Under the pieces are notes generated by a model. It saw only the letters and a list, made by a program, of their open reading frames with translations, made no database searches and was not told the origin of the DNA. A program made the translations under genes and the position numbers. Positions 1 through 7,386 of a stretch of 30,389 bases of DNA are shown in pieces; positions within the stretch are counted from its first letter, which is position 1; the number at the start of each line of letters is the position of its first letter. This stretch comes from CAZQCI01 sp964592255 (GTDB lineage: Bacteria; UBA10199; SBBF01), in NCBI GenBank assembly GCA_964592255.1, contig CAZQCI010000019.1:1-30389 (forward strand), read 5' to 3'.

Positions 1-827
1 TCGACGCCGGGGAAATTAATAAAAACATCAAAGTGGAAATTCCTATTCAAGGCGGTGCAAAAGAAGTACTGGAGCTTTTAACAAAACAAGTCAAGATGGG
101 CGATCTATCCGCGTGGCATCAACAAGTCAATGCGTGGAAAAAAGAGTTTCCGCACCATTACACCCCATCAACGGAAAGCATCAACCCACAGTACGTCATT
201 GAAGAGCTATCGAAACTGACATCAAAAGATACCATTATCTCTGTGGGAGTAGGCCAACACCAGATGTGGACCGCACAGTTTTATAATTTTCACACACCGC
301 GCACTTGGCTTTGTTCCTCAGGGCTAGGAGCTATGGGCTTTGGGCTTCCAGCCGCCATGGGCGCTCAAGTAGCTTTCCCTAAACGCTCTGTAGTCAACAT
401 TGACGGCGACGGCAGCTTTTTGATGAATATTCAAGAATTGCAGACGCTTAAACAGGAAAAAATTCCGGTTAAAACCATCATTCTCAACAACAAATATTTG
501 GGCATGGTGGCCCAATGGGAAGACCGTTTTTACGAGTCGGTGAGAGGCCACACTTATTTAGGTGAAACTAATTTTGCAGAAATTGCAAATGCCTTTGGTA
601 TTAAAGGTGCCACAATTAATAAGCCCGACGAAGTTATCCCTGCTTTGAAGGAAATGTTAGCGCATCCAGGTCCATACGTGCTTGACGTTAAGTACCCTTA
701 TGACGACAAAAGCCATGGGCATGTCATCCCCATGATTCCCACCAACCGCACTTATCAAGACACTATTTTATGGAATGGGCAAACACTGGGGGAGTATTGG
801 AAAAATAAGCTTGGCTCGTCTGACTGA
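1..827 (+). CDS. ilvB: Acetolactate synthase large subunit, C-terminal part (5' truncated)
   Basis: This is a thiamine-diphosphate enzyme that condenses two pyruvates (or pyruvate and 2-oxobutyrate) in branched-chain amino-acid synthesis. Only the C-terminal half is present. The reading frame is open from base 3, and the GTG at 33 is simply an internal codon. Visible signatures are GQHQMW followed by SSGLGAMGFGLPAAMGAQ, and the ThDP/Mg motif that begins GDGSF and ends about 29 residues later in NN. These are followed by LGMVAQWEDRFY, which is typical of AHAS and argues against pyruvate oxidase or glyoxylate carboligase. The C-terminus is of ordinary length. The gene ends 74 bp before the convergent tsaB. 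The regulatory subunit ilvN is not in the window. The catalytic Glu and the FAD region lie upstream of it. Confidence 0.9.
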   Translation, partial: DAGEINKNIKVEIPIQGGAKEVLELLTKQVKMGDLSAWHQQVNAWKKEFPHHYTPSTESINPQYVIEELSKLTSKDTIISVGVGQHQMWTAQFYNFHTPRTWLCSSGLGAMGFGLPAAMGAQVAFPKRSVVNIDGDGSFLMNIQELQTLKQEKIPVKTIILNNKYLGMVAQWEDRFYESVRGHTYLGETNFAEIANAFGIKGATINKPDEVIPALKEMLAHPGPYVLDVKYPYDDKSHGHVIPMIPTNRTYQDTILWNGQTLGEYWKNKLGSSD

Positions 828-901
828 GTAGAACAATCTACCCTCATCAAAAACACGCCTTCTCTTAAGGAAAATAAAGTCTGAAATCTTGAGGCGGAAT
901 T

Positions 902-1600
902 TTAACCCAAATCCGGTTGTTGGAGGTAGTGCAAACGAATGTCGGATGCGGGAACAGGATTAATTTGTTCTGCTAAGGCCAGAAGAGCAATGCTAGAAGC
1001 TCGAGGAAGAATTTCTTTTTTTAAAATAAACCGAGTCTCTAAAAATTCTGGAAATAATTCAAGACCACTTCCCACAAAATAAATTTTTTCCGAAAAAGAG
1101 GATAATTGTTCCAAAAACACTTTAACATCAAACAAAGCCTCGGGAATATCTTCAACAAAATGATTTTTCTCCCAACGATACAAGGCGGCATACACTAAGC
1201 CACGTCCAGCTTTTATAACAGGAGCCACCCTCCCTTGTTCGCGACACTGAAAAGCAAGGGCTTTGAGTGTAGACACAGGAATGATTTTTGAACCTAACGC
1301 TTGAGCCATCCCCATGCTAGTTGCCAAACCCACACGTAAACTGGTGAAAGAACCAGGGCCCACACCCACGGCTATTGAAAATTTTTGTCCATCAAATCCC
1401 CCTCTTAGTTGAAGAGGGGGTACGGGGGAGTTGCTTAAATCAATTCGATTTTTCTGAAGCAATTCATCAATCAGCGGAAGTAATTTTTCGGAATGCTGGC
1501 GATCATCAGGGGGCAGTAGAAGCTCTTCGACAAGAAACCCGTCTTTAACAAGAGCGACACTGGTATATTTACCAGACGTTTCGATAGCTAAAAGAATCAC
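902..1600 (-). CDS. tsaB: tRNA threonylcarbamoyladenosine biosynthesis protein TsaB
   Basis: TsaB is the non-catalytic ASKHA-fold partner of TsaD in synthesis of t6A37 on ANN-decoding tRNAs. The N-terminus (MILLAIETSGKYTSVAL) and the signature VGVGPGSFTSLRVGLA are clear. The protein is 232 aa with a GTG start that lies one base after the rseP stop, so translation is probably coupled to rseP; no clear Shine-Dalgarno is seen. An unusual segment, SNSPVPPLQLRGGFDGQ, sits between the helix ending KNRIDLS and KFSIAVGVGPGSF, where homologues have a short turn. It is encoded by a hairpin-forming repeat (see the repeat entry), so the gene appears to carry an in-frame palindromic insertion. Downstream of the insertion all family motifs remain in frame. 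The C-terminal half diverges, as is normal in TsaB. Confidence 0.9.
   Translation of the reverse strand: MILLAIETSGKYTSVALVKDGFLVEELLLPPDDRQHSEKLLPLIDELLQKNRIDLSNSPVPPLQLRGGFDGQKFSIAVGVGPGSFTSLRVGLATSMGMAQALGSKIIPVSTLKALAFQCREQGRVAPVIKAGRGLVYAALYRWEKNHFVEDIPEALFDVKVFLEQLSSFSEKIYFVGSGLELFPEFLETRFILKKEILPRASSIALLALAEQINPVPASDIRLHYLQQPDLG
1396..1432. repeat. Palindromic repeat inserted in frame within tsaB
   Basis: A 9-bp perfect stem (CCCCCTCTT at 1398-1406 against AAGAGGGGG at 1412-1420) with a 5-base loop is followed by a G-rich tail, TACGGGGGAG. The layout (C-rich arm, short loop, G-rich arm, further G-rich block) matches the intergenic copy upstream of rseP at 2986-3021. The tract is read through as about 16 extra residues in TsaB. 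Confidence 0.75.
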
Positions 1601-1601
1601 G

Positions 1602-2978
1602 TTAAAAGAAATTGCGAACCTTATTCCAAAGATTCATCCATCCCCAAGTGGTATCAATATCATTTGCCGTCACTAAAAGCATCAGTCCTAGTAAAAACAC
1701 CAAACCAGTATAGTTAAACACATTACGGACTTGAACAGAAACAGGCCGTCTAAAAATGGCTTCCAGCCCCATAAAAAACAGATGGCCGCCATCCAAAACA
1801 GGAATAGGCAATAAATTCATCACACCTAACTGAAGGCTTAAGAAGGCTAAAAAGTAAAAGAAATCTCCAAAACCTGATCGGGCAGCAGCAGCTGAGGCTT
1901 GTGCAATCTGTACAGGCCCGCCAAGCGCCTTATAGGAAAGTTGAAAGGTAAAAAGCTGCCTTACAATGTAACCTGTTAACTTAACCAATTTGATATTTTC
2001 AATCATCCCCAAGGTGAGGGCTTCAGAAAAACCATATTGTTTTTTATGGTACAGAGACAAATTTTCAAATTTTGTCACGCCAATCTGCCAAGCCTGTGCA
2101 GTTTGGTTATAATGCGGTAAAACCGTTACCGACAAAGATTCCACGCCACGTAACACGCTCATTTTCAAGGGTTTACCGTCTCCTTTGCGGACCATATCAA
2201 CCATGTCGCTCCAGGAAGAAACGGGATTTCCATTAACAGCCGTAATCTTATCTTGCCCCTTAAGGCCTGCTGCTTCAGCCGGACTTTGGGCAGAAACGTG
2301 TCCAATAATAGGATCATCCCCCCAAAAATAAAAAGGCTCAATACCCGCATAACCCATCTGTTGCTGCGTTTCCGGGGACAAACCTAAGAGGATGGGTAAT
2401 TCTTTTTTCTGTCCTTCGCGTTCTACTTCAAAAACAACCTTTTTTTCCGGATGCATCACAATCCAATTGAGCACTTCCTCCCATTCGGCCACAGGTTGGG
2501 CATCTATCTTGACAATACGATCCCCTTTAAGAAAACCGGCCTCATTGGCTGGTGAGTTTTCTTTCACCCCCATCACCACAGGTGGCTTATCCATAAATTC
2601 TGGGATCATCCGACCAATCATTAAAGAAGCCGGCATTAAGAGACAGGCCAAAACTAAATTCATCACCGGCCCTGCTAAAACCGTAGCCACACGGGCAGGA
2701 AGAGGTTTATTACAAAAAGCATCTTGAGCATGAGGAGGCAAATCGGGGTCGGAAGGATCCTCACCAAATAACTGAACATACCCTCCTAAAGGGATGAGAG
2801 AAATACGATATTCTGTTTCTCCATATTTAAACCCAATAATCTTAGGACCAAAACCAATGGAAAATTTAAGAACACGAATGCCACATAAACGGGCCACAAT
2901 AAAATGCCCCCATTCGTGAATCAAAACCAACAAACCTAATCCAATGGCAAAATAAAAAATTGTCATAATAATAATCAA
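1602..2978 (-). CDS. rseP: RIP (site-2) zinc metalloprotease RseP
   Basis: RseP is an inner-membrane intramembrane protease that cleaves anti-sigma factors or signal-peptide remnants. The zinc motif HEWGH is at residues 21-25 in the first membrane segment. Two PDZ domains follow at roughly 130-200 and 220-295, with SPANEAGFLKGDRI and SPAEAAGLKGQDKI as carboxylate-binding loops. The second metal motif, NLLPIPVLDGGH, contains D396, and C-terminal membrane helices follow. The 458-aa length is usual for two-PDZ members. The start is uncertain. The TTG used here has AGGAG 8 bases upstream. An ATG four codons later (2966) gives the more typical N-terminus MTIFYFAIG but has no well-spaced Shine-Dalgarno. 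The gene is followed by tsaB after one base. The usual partners (dxr, bamA) are not visible. Confidence 0.93.
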   Translation of the reverse strand: MIIIMTIFYFAIGLGLLVLIHEWGHFIVARLCGIRVLKFSIGFGPKIIGFKYGETEYRISLIPLGGYVQLFGEDPSDPDLPPHAQDAFCNKPLPARVATVLAGPVMNLVLACLLMPASLMIGRMIPEFMDKPPVVMGVKENSPANEAGFLKGDRIVKIDAQPVAEWEEVLNWIVMHPEKKVVFEVEREGQKKELPILLGLSPETQQQMGYAGIEPFYFWGDDPIIGHVSAQSPAEAAGLKGQDKITAVNGNPVSSWSDMVDMVRKGDGKPLKMSVLRGVESLSVTVLPHYNQTAQAWQIGVTKFENLSLYHKKQYGFSEALTLGMIENIKLVKLTGYIVRQLFTFQLSYKALGGPVQIAQASAAAARSGFGDFFYFLAFLSLQLGVMNLLPIPVLDGGHLFFMGLEAIFRRPVSVQVRNVFNYTGLVFLLGLMLLVTANDIDTTWGWMNLWNKVRNFF

Positions 2979-2985
2979 TCAACTT

Positions 2986-3021
2986 TCTCCTCCCCTTAAT
3001 GGTAAGGGGAAGCTGGAGGGG
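2986..3021. repeat. G/C-rich hairpin repeat upstream of rseP
   Basis: CCCCTTA at 2992-2998 pairs with TAAGGGG at 3003-3009, and AGCTGGAGGGG follows. The architecture is the same as the tract inside tsaB. The left end overlaps the putative rseP Shine-Dalgarno, so the repeat seems to supply the ribosome binding site. Confidence 0.6.
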
Positions 3022-3025
3022 AATT

Positions 3026-3154
3026 TTAATAACTCACCTTACGCAGTCGTCATTCCCGCGAAAGTGGGAATCCAGTCTTTTCAAGAACTTCTGGATCCCC
3101 GCTTTCGCGGGGATGACAATTTTGAAGAACTAATCGCGTAAGGTGAGTTATTAA
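3026..3154. mobile_element. 129-bp MITE-like element with nested inverted repeats
   Basis: Perfect 19-bp terminal inverted repeats are present: TTAATAACTCACCTTACGC at 3026-3044 and its reverse complement at 3136-3154. Inside is a second pair of 27-base arms (3049-3075 and 3091-3117) that match at 24 of 27 positions. Each inner arm is itself a small hairpin, of the form ATTCCC..GGGAAT in one and ATCCCC..GGGGAT in the other. It has no coding capacity. The element lies between the receiver gene and rseP. Confidence 0.8.
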
Positions 3155-3211
3155 TGGATAATAGAGAATGATACGAAGAGTGTAATAATTCCGTCATCCC
3201 GACATGGTGGA

Positions 3212-3589
3212 TTAAGAAACTAAATCGGCCACTCGGGTAAGCAAATGATCCTGATTAATAGGTTTTGGCAAAAAGCCATGAGCCCCACGATCCATAATAT
3301 AGTCCACTATATCTTGACCTGTGTAACTAGAAGTAACCAAAATGGGGACATGTTTGAACTGACCATCTTGAGCCGCTGATAAAAAAGCTGTTCCATCCAA
3401 GCCCGGTAGATTTAAATCAAGAAGAACCAAATCAATTTTTTGGTTCTGCATTATGTTAATGGCTGAAAAAACCGTGGAAGCAGTGAGACAAACAAACCCA
3501 TTGCTCGTTAATTTCTTTTTTAAAAGATGAACCAGATTTGGATCATCATCCACAATTAAAATCACTTTTTCATACGTATGAGTTAGCAT
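3212..3589 (-). CDS. Stand-alone CheY-like response-regulator receiver protein
   Basis: This is a single receiver domain of 125 aa with no output domain. It shows the acidic pocket D14-D15-D16, the phospho-acceptor D58 in LVLLDLNLPGLDG, the switch T86/S87, the KP motif with K109, and GAHGFLPKP. It therefore probably works by phosphorylation-dependent protein contact, as CheY or Spo0F do, or as a diffusible phosphorelay shuttle. No histidine kinase is nearby, so the partner is unknown. The start is ATG preceded by GGGGGG seven to eight bases upstream. It lies between lon and rseP on the same strand, separated from rseP by a 129-bp MITE-like element and from lon by about 130 bp of AT-rich sequence, so co-transcription is doubtful. 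Confidence 0.88.
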   Translation of the reverse strand: MLTHTYEKVILIVDDDPNLVHLLKKKLTSNGFVCLTASTVFSAINIMQNQKIDLVLLDLNLPGLDGTAFLSAAQDGQFKHVPILVTSSYTGQDIVDYIMDRGAHGFLPKPINQDHLLTRVADLVS

Positions 3590-3716
3590 AATCCCCCCTT
3601 TAAGGATTATTAAAGCTCTTCAATGAAAGAGGGCTTCTACAACCAAAATTGCAAATTGCCTTCTTTTTTTAAAATAATTCAAAACAATCCTTACTGCATT
3701 GAATCTATTTCTAAAA

Positions 3717-6191
3717 TCAATGCGCCACGATTTCATTCTCTTTTGTGGAAGTCGTAGCAGGAACGTCTTTCTTGGGATAAATTTCTTCCATCACCAAGTT
3801 TAAATCCTTGTTTCTAAAAATCTGCTCAGGATCTTTAAAATCAAGGGCTAGACGCAGCACATCATCCATATGTTCTACACAATGAATGGTAAGATCATGA
3901 AGGATTGTTTTGGGAACTTCTTTCAAATCTTTTTCATTCTCTTTAGGAATGACAACTGTACGAATACCCCCACGATGGGCGGCCAACAATTTTTCTTTTA
4001 AACCACCTATGGGAAGCACCTTGCCGCGCAAAGTAATTTCACCCGTCATAGCGATATCTCGTTTCACGGGAACGCGAAGCAAAGCAGAAGTCAACGTTGT
4101 AGCCATAGTAATACCGGCTGAAGGTCCATCCTTGGGAATAGCCCCTTCGGGTACGTGAATATGCAAATCCACTTTTTGATAAAAGTCCCGATCTAAACCA
4201 AACTGAAGAGCCCGAGAACGCACATAGCTGAGGGCTGCTTGGGCGGATTCCTGCATCACGTCACCCAATTTTCCGGTAATGGTCAACTTACCTTTTCCAG
4301 GGAGCACAGTGACTTCCGTGGATAAAAGTTCCCCACCGACTTCCGTCCAGGCCAAACCGGTGGTAATACCAATTTCATCCTTTTCTTCCTTCATGCCAAA
4401 ACGGAATTTAGGAATACCCAAATAAGCGGGGATGGACTTACCACTGACACGTATTTTGGGGGGCTTTTCGGCTGCTTCGGCAATTTTCTTGGCTACTTTC
4501 CGGCAAACGGCGGCTAATTCACGTTCTAAATTACGCACACCGGCTTCGCGGGTGTAGTTACGAATAATCACTTTAAGAGCCGAATCGTTAATTTCAATTT
4601 GTTCCGCATTTAAACCATTAGCTTCCATCTCTTTTTTGATGAGATATTTTTTTGCAATGGCCAGTTTTTCCAGTTCGGTATAGCCAGGAATACGAATGAT
4701 CTCCATCCGGTCTTGAAGTGGAACAGGAATGGATTGCAAGGTATTCGCCGTAGTAACAAACATGATATTGGATAGATCATAATCCATGTCGAGATAATGA
4801 TCATTAAACGTACTGTTTTGTTCCGGATCCAATACTTCAAGCAAAGCCGCTGAAGGGTCACCACGAAAATCCATGCTCATCTTGTCGATTTCATCGAGCA
4901 AAAAAACAGGATTATTGGTTCCTGCTTTTTTAAGTGATTGAATAATTTTTCCAGGAAGTGCGCCAATGTAAGTAAGACTATGTCCTCTAATTTCCGCTTC
5001 ATCGCGCACTCCGCCCAAAGAGAGACGAATAAATTTACGGTTAGTGGAACGGGCAATCGAGCGACCCAGAGACGTTTTACCAACCCCCGGAGGACCCACA
5101 AGACAAAGAATAGGCCCTTTGATTTTACCAACCAATTTTTGGACAGCCAAATATTCCAAAATACGTTCTTTAGCTTTTTCCAACCCATAATGATCTTCGT
5201 CGAGGATTTTTTGGGCTTCTTTGATGTCGTGTTTTTCTTCCGACACTTCACCCCATGGGAGAGACAAAACCCAATCGATGTAATTGCGCACGACGGTGGC
5301 TTCCGCTGACATCGGGGACATCATTTTCAATTTTTTGATTTCTTTTTTTACTTTTTGAGACGCTTCTTCGGAGAGCTTTTTCTTTTTCATCATCTCTTCA
5401 AGCTCATTAATTTCACTCTTAAACTCGTCACGCTCACCCAATTCTTTCTGGATGGCCTGCATTTGTTCGTTGAGATAATATTCCTTCTGCGTCTTCTCCA
5501 TTTGTTTTTTAACGCGATTACGGATGCGTTTTTCAACTTGGAGAATTTCAATTTCAGCTTCAATTAAACCGTAGAGACGTTCTAATCTTTCTTTCGGCGA
5601 TTCCACTTCCAAAATATTTTGCTTATCAAGAAGTTTTAAATTGAGATGAGCCACCACCGTATCGGCCAAGCGGCCCGGATCATCAATCACGGCAACAGAT
5701 GTCAACATTTCAGGAGGAATTCTTTTATTGAGTTTCACGTAAGTTTCAAAGGTGGCCTTGAGTGAACGCATCAAAGCTTCCACTTCAACACTCACATTGC
5801 GGTCTTCGGGAATTTCTTCCACTTCCACAGTGAAGGCATTTTCAAAACTGACGTATTGAACAATCTTGGCGCGTTTTTTTCCTTCAACTAAAACTTTTAC
5901 GGTTCCATCCGGTAATCTTAAAAGCTGGATGATGGTCCCCAATGTCCCTACTTTAAAAATATCATCCGGCCGAGGATCGTTGGTTTTGGCATTGGTTTGA
6001 GCCACCAAAAGAATATCCTTTTCGGAATTCATCGCCTCTTCCAACGCGTTAATGGATTTTTCACGACCCACGAACAGAGGCACCACCATATATGGAAAAA
6101 TAATAATGTCGCGTAACGGAAGCAAAGGCACCTGCTTAACCGTGCGAAGCTGCATGGTCCCTACCTGAGAATTCTTATCAAATTCCGCCAT
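3717..6191 (-). CDS. lon: ATP-dependent protease Lon (LonA type)
   Basis: Lon is a homohexameric AAA+ serine protease that degrades misfolded and regulatory proteins in the cytosol. The LON substrate-binding domain is at about residues 15-205 (VPLLPLRDIIIFPYMVVPLFVGR), followed by a charged coiled-coil region. Walker A GPPGVGKT is at 366-373, Walker B VFLLDE at 429-434, and the sensor/arginine-finger region follows. In the proteolytic domain the catalytic dyad is S691 in DGPSAG and K734 in GGLKEK. The length of 824 aa includes about 40 residues of charged tail beyond the usual end. ATG at 6191 has AAGGA upstream. The gene normally sits next to clpX; here a gene on the other strand intervenes, and lon appears to have its own promoter. 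Confidence 0.98.
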   Translation of the reverse strand: MAEFDKNSQVGTMQLRTVKQVPLLPLRDIIIFPYMVVPLFVGREKSINALEEAMNSEKDILLVAQTNAKTNDPRPDDIFKVGTLGTIIQLLRLPDGTVKVLVEGKKRAKIVQYVSFENAFTVEVEEIPEDRNVSVEVEALMRSLKATFETYVKLNKRIPPEMLTSVAVIDDPGRLADTVVAHLNLKLLDKQNILEVESPKERLERLYGLIEAEIEILQVEKRIRNRVKKQMEKTQKEYYLNEQMQAIQKELGERDEFKSEINELEEMMKKKKLSEEASQKVKKEIKKLKMMSPMSAEATVVRNYIDWVLSLPWGEVSEEKHDIKEAQKILDEDHYGLEKAKERILEYLAVQKLVGKIKGPILCLVGPPGVGKTSLGRSIARSTNRKFIRLSLGGVRDEAEIRGHSLTYIGALPGKIIQSLKKAGTNNPVFLLDEIDKMSMDFRGDPSAALLEVLDPEQNSTFNDHYLDMDYDLSNIMFVTTANTLQSIPVPLQDRMEIIRIPGYTELEKLAIAKKYLIKKEMEANGLNAEQIEINDSALKVIIRNYTREAGVRNLERELAAVCRKVAKKIAEAAEKPPKIRVSGKSIPAYLGIPKFRFGMKEEKDEIGITTGLAWTEVGGELLSTEVTVLPGKGKLTITGKLGDVMQESAQAALSYVRSRALQFGLDRDFYQKVDLHIHVPEGAIPKDGPSAGITMATTLTSALLRVPVKRDIAMTGEITLRGKVLPIGGLKEKLLAAHRGGIRTVVIPKENEKDLKEVPKTILHDLTIHCVEHMDDVLRLALDFKDPEQIFRNKDLNLVMEEIYPKKDVPATTSTKENEIVAH

Positions 6192-6270
6192 AAATTATCC
6201 TTTCTTAAAAACAATCAATTTTTGGGACAGCGCGTCAAAAATATTTGTAAAACCTTCCCTCTCTTTCTAG

Positions 6271-6299
6271 ATAGTAGGGGCTTACGTCTTTTTGTCAAG
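6271..6299 (-). promoter_or_regulatory. Candidate lon promoter, sigma70- and sigma32-like
   Basis: Read leftward, TTGACA (6298-6293) is followed after 16 bases by TACTAT (6276-6271), a plausible sigma70 promoter. The same bases also read CTTGAC (6299-6294), 13 bases, then CCCCTACT (6280-6273). This is close to the heat-shock sigma32 consensus CTTGAA / CCCCATNT. It leaves an 80-base leader before the lon start. Confidence 0.5.
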
Positions 6300-6382
6300 T
6301 CAATTGGACTACAGCAACCGACATAACTCCTTCCCTTGATTTACGAAACAACTTTGTCGAAAAAGGGCCGATAATAAACCCT

Positions 6383-7363
6383 ATGGCACCTGTGCAACCA
6401 ATTAGAATTTCAACTATTGTTGAAAAAATAGAAAACCAAATCGATGAGCATGTGGAAAATGGGGAACACTTGCTTGTGCCCAAAAAGAAGATTTTGACCA
6501 ATGCCCAAAAGATTGCCGATTTTTTTGGAGAGTACGATCGTTACACAAAAGAAAAATGTCTGGTCAATGGGGGGGATGGTTACTTGGATCAAAATGAAAT
6601 AAAATTGGCCGATAAACTTCTTCGTCAAAGACTTGAAATTTATGTTGAGAGGGATTTGGGGGAAAATCAGTTTGATTTTGACTTAGAAAAAGGAACTTTA
6701 AACATCAATGCAGACCTTTTTATTCAAGGCATCACTGATGAGGAGGAGTTGAATTATATAGACCAGTTGTCTACTAACCTGGGTATTACAGATCAAACCT
6801 CAGTCACTATCCTTCTGCAGACCTGCCAAGACAACTCAGAATACTGCATCACTATGAACCTTGAAGAATTGAATCAGAATCGAGAAGAACTGAATCAAGA
6901 CCTTGAAAATTGTCTGCTCAATGATGCGGAAGTTTCTGACGACCTAACGAATACAATCTTATTTCAAAGCGTAACGGCTGCCTTCTTCAAAAACATACAA
7001 AGTACCAGCGCTAATTTAATCAATGATAACTTTGTTGATGCTGACAATACGTTCGTAAACAATATGGGTGCAATCTACTATATCAATGATGAAGGGAACA
7101 CAAACTACGAGAACGGGAGTCTCAATGCTTTTAATAATTTAAATATATGGTTGGGCAATGAATCATTAAGTCTATCTGCACCAAGCGATATAGCGAACGA
7201 TGCTTTGAACAGACTATTGGATACTTCTAAACAGGGTACATGGACGGTAGGTGAAGAAGAATTATCAACAGAAGAATTAATAGAAAGAACTATTGAGCGT
7301 CTTGAAAATAATGGCTGTGAAGATTTTATTCCTGAAAACTTAAGAAGGGATGAATTGGAATAA
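6383..7363 (+). CDS. Unrecognised acidic protein with degenerate EF-hand-like loop
   Basis: I do not recognise this 326-aa protein. It is acidic, rich in Asn, Asp, Glu and Leu, has no signal peptide or membrane segment, and is probably largely helical. The N-terminal part is amphipathic. At 61-72 it has an EF-hand-like loop (NGGDGYLDQNE) in which loop positions 5, 6, 9 and 12 (D65, G66, D69, E72) fit but position 1 does not. A helix, IKLADKLLRQRL, follows directly, as in real EF-hands. The coding sequence is visibly more AT-rich than the flanking clpX and lon. The ATG at 6383 has no convincing Shine-Dalgarno. The gene lies on the strand opposite clpX and lon, divergent from lon (191 bp) and convergent with clpX (23 bp), so it looks like an insertion into an otherwise conserved protease locus. 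Confidence 0.75.
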   Translation: MAPVQPIRISTIVEKIENQIDEHVENGEHLLVPKKKILTNAQKIADFFGEYDRYTKEKCLVNGGDGYLDQNEIKLADKLLRQRLEIYVERDLGENQFDFDLEKGTLNINADLFIQGITDEEELNYIDQLSTNLGITDQTSVTILLQTCQDNSEYCITMNLEELNQNREELNQDLENCLLNDAEVSDDLTNTILFQSVTAAFFKNIQSTSANLINDNFVDADNTFVNNMGAIYYINDEGNTNYENGSLNAFNNLNIWLGNESLSLSAPSDIANDALNRLLDTSKQGTWTVGEEELSTEELIERTIERLENNGCEDFIPENLRRDELE

Positions 7364-7372
7364 AATACCTTA

Positions 7373-7385
7373 AGGTTTTAAACCT
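7373..7385. terminator. Short palindrome between convergent genes
   Basis: AGGTTTTAAACCT is a perfect 13-base palindrome (one central base) in the 23-bp gap between the convergent orphan gene and clpX. It may help end transcription in both directions, but the stem is AT-rich and there is no T-run. Confidence 0.25.
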
Positions 7386-7386
7386 A

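Noticed and set aside
2392..2727. 111-residue plus-strand frame opposite rseP
   Set aside because: Lies wholly inside the strongly conserved PDZ-coding part of rseP; no Shine-Dalgarno and no family resemblance.
4877..5251. 124-residue minus-strand frame within lon
   Set aside because: Shifted reading of the AAA+ core of lon, with Lys-rich low-complexity translation.
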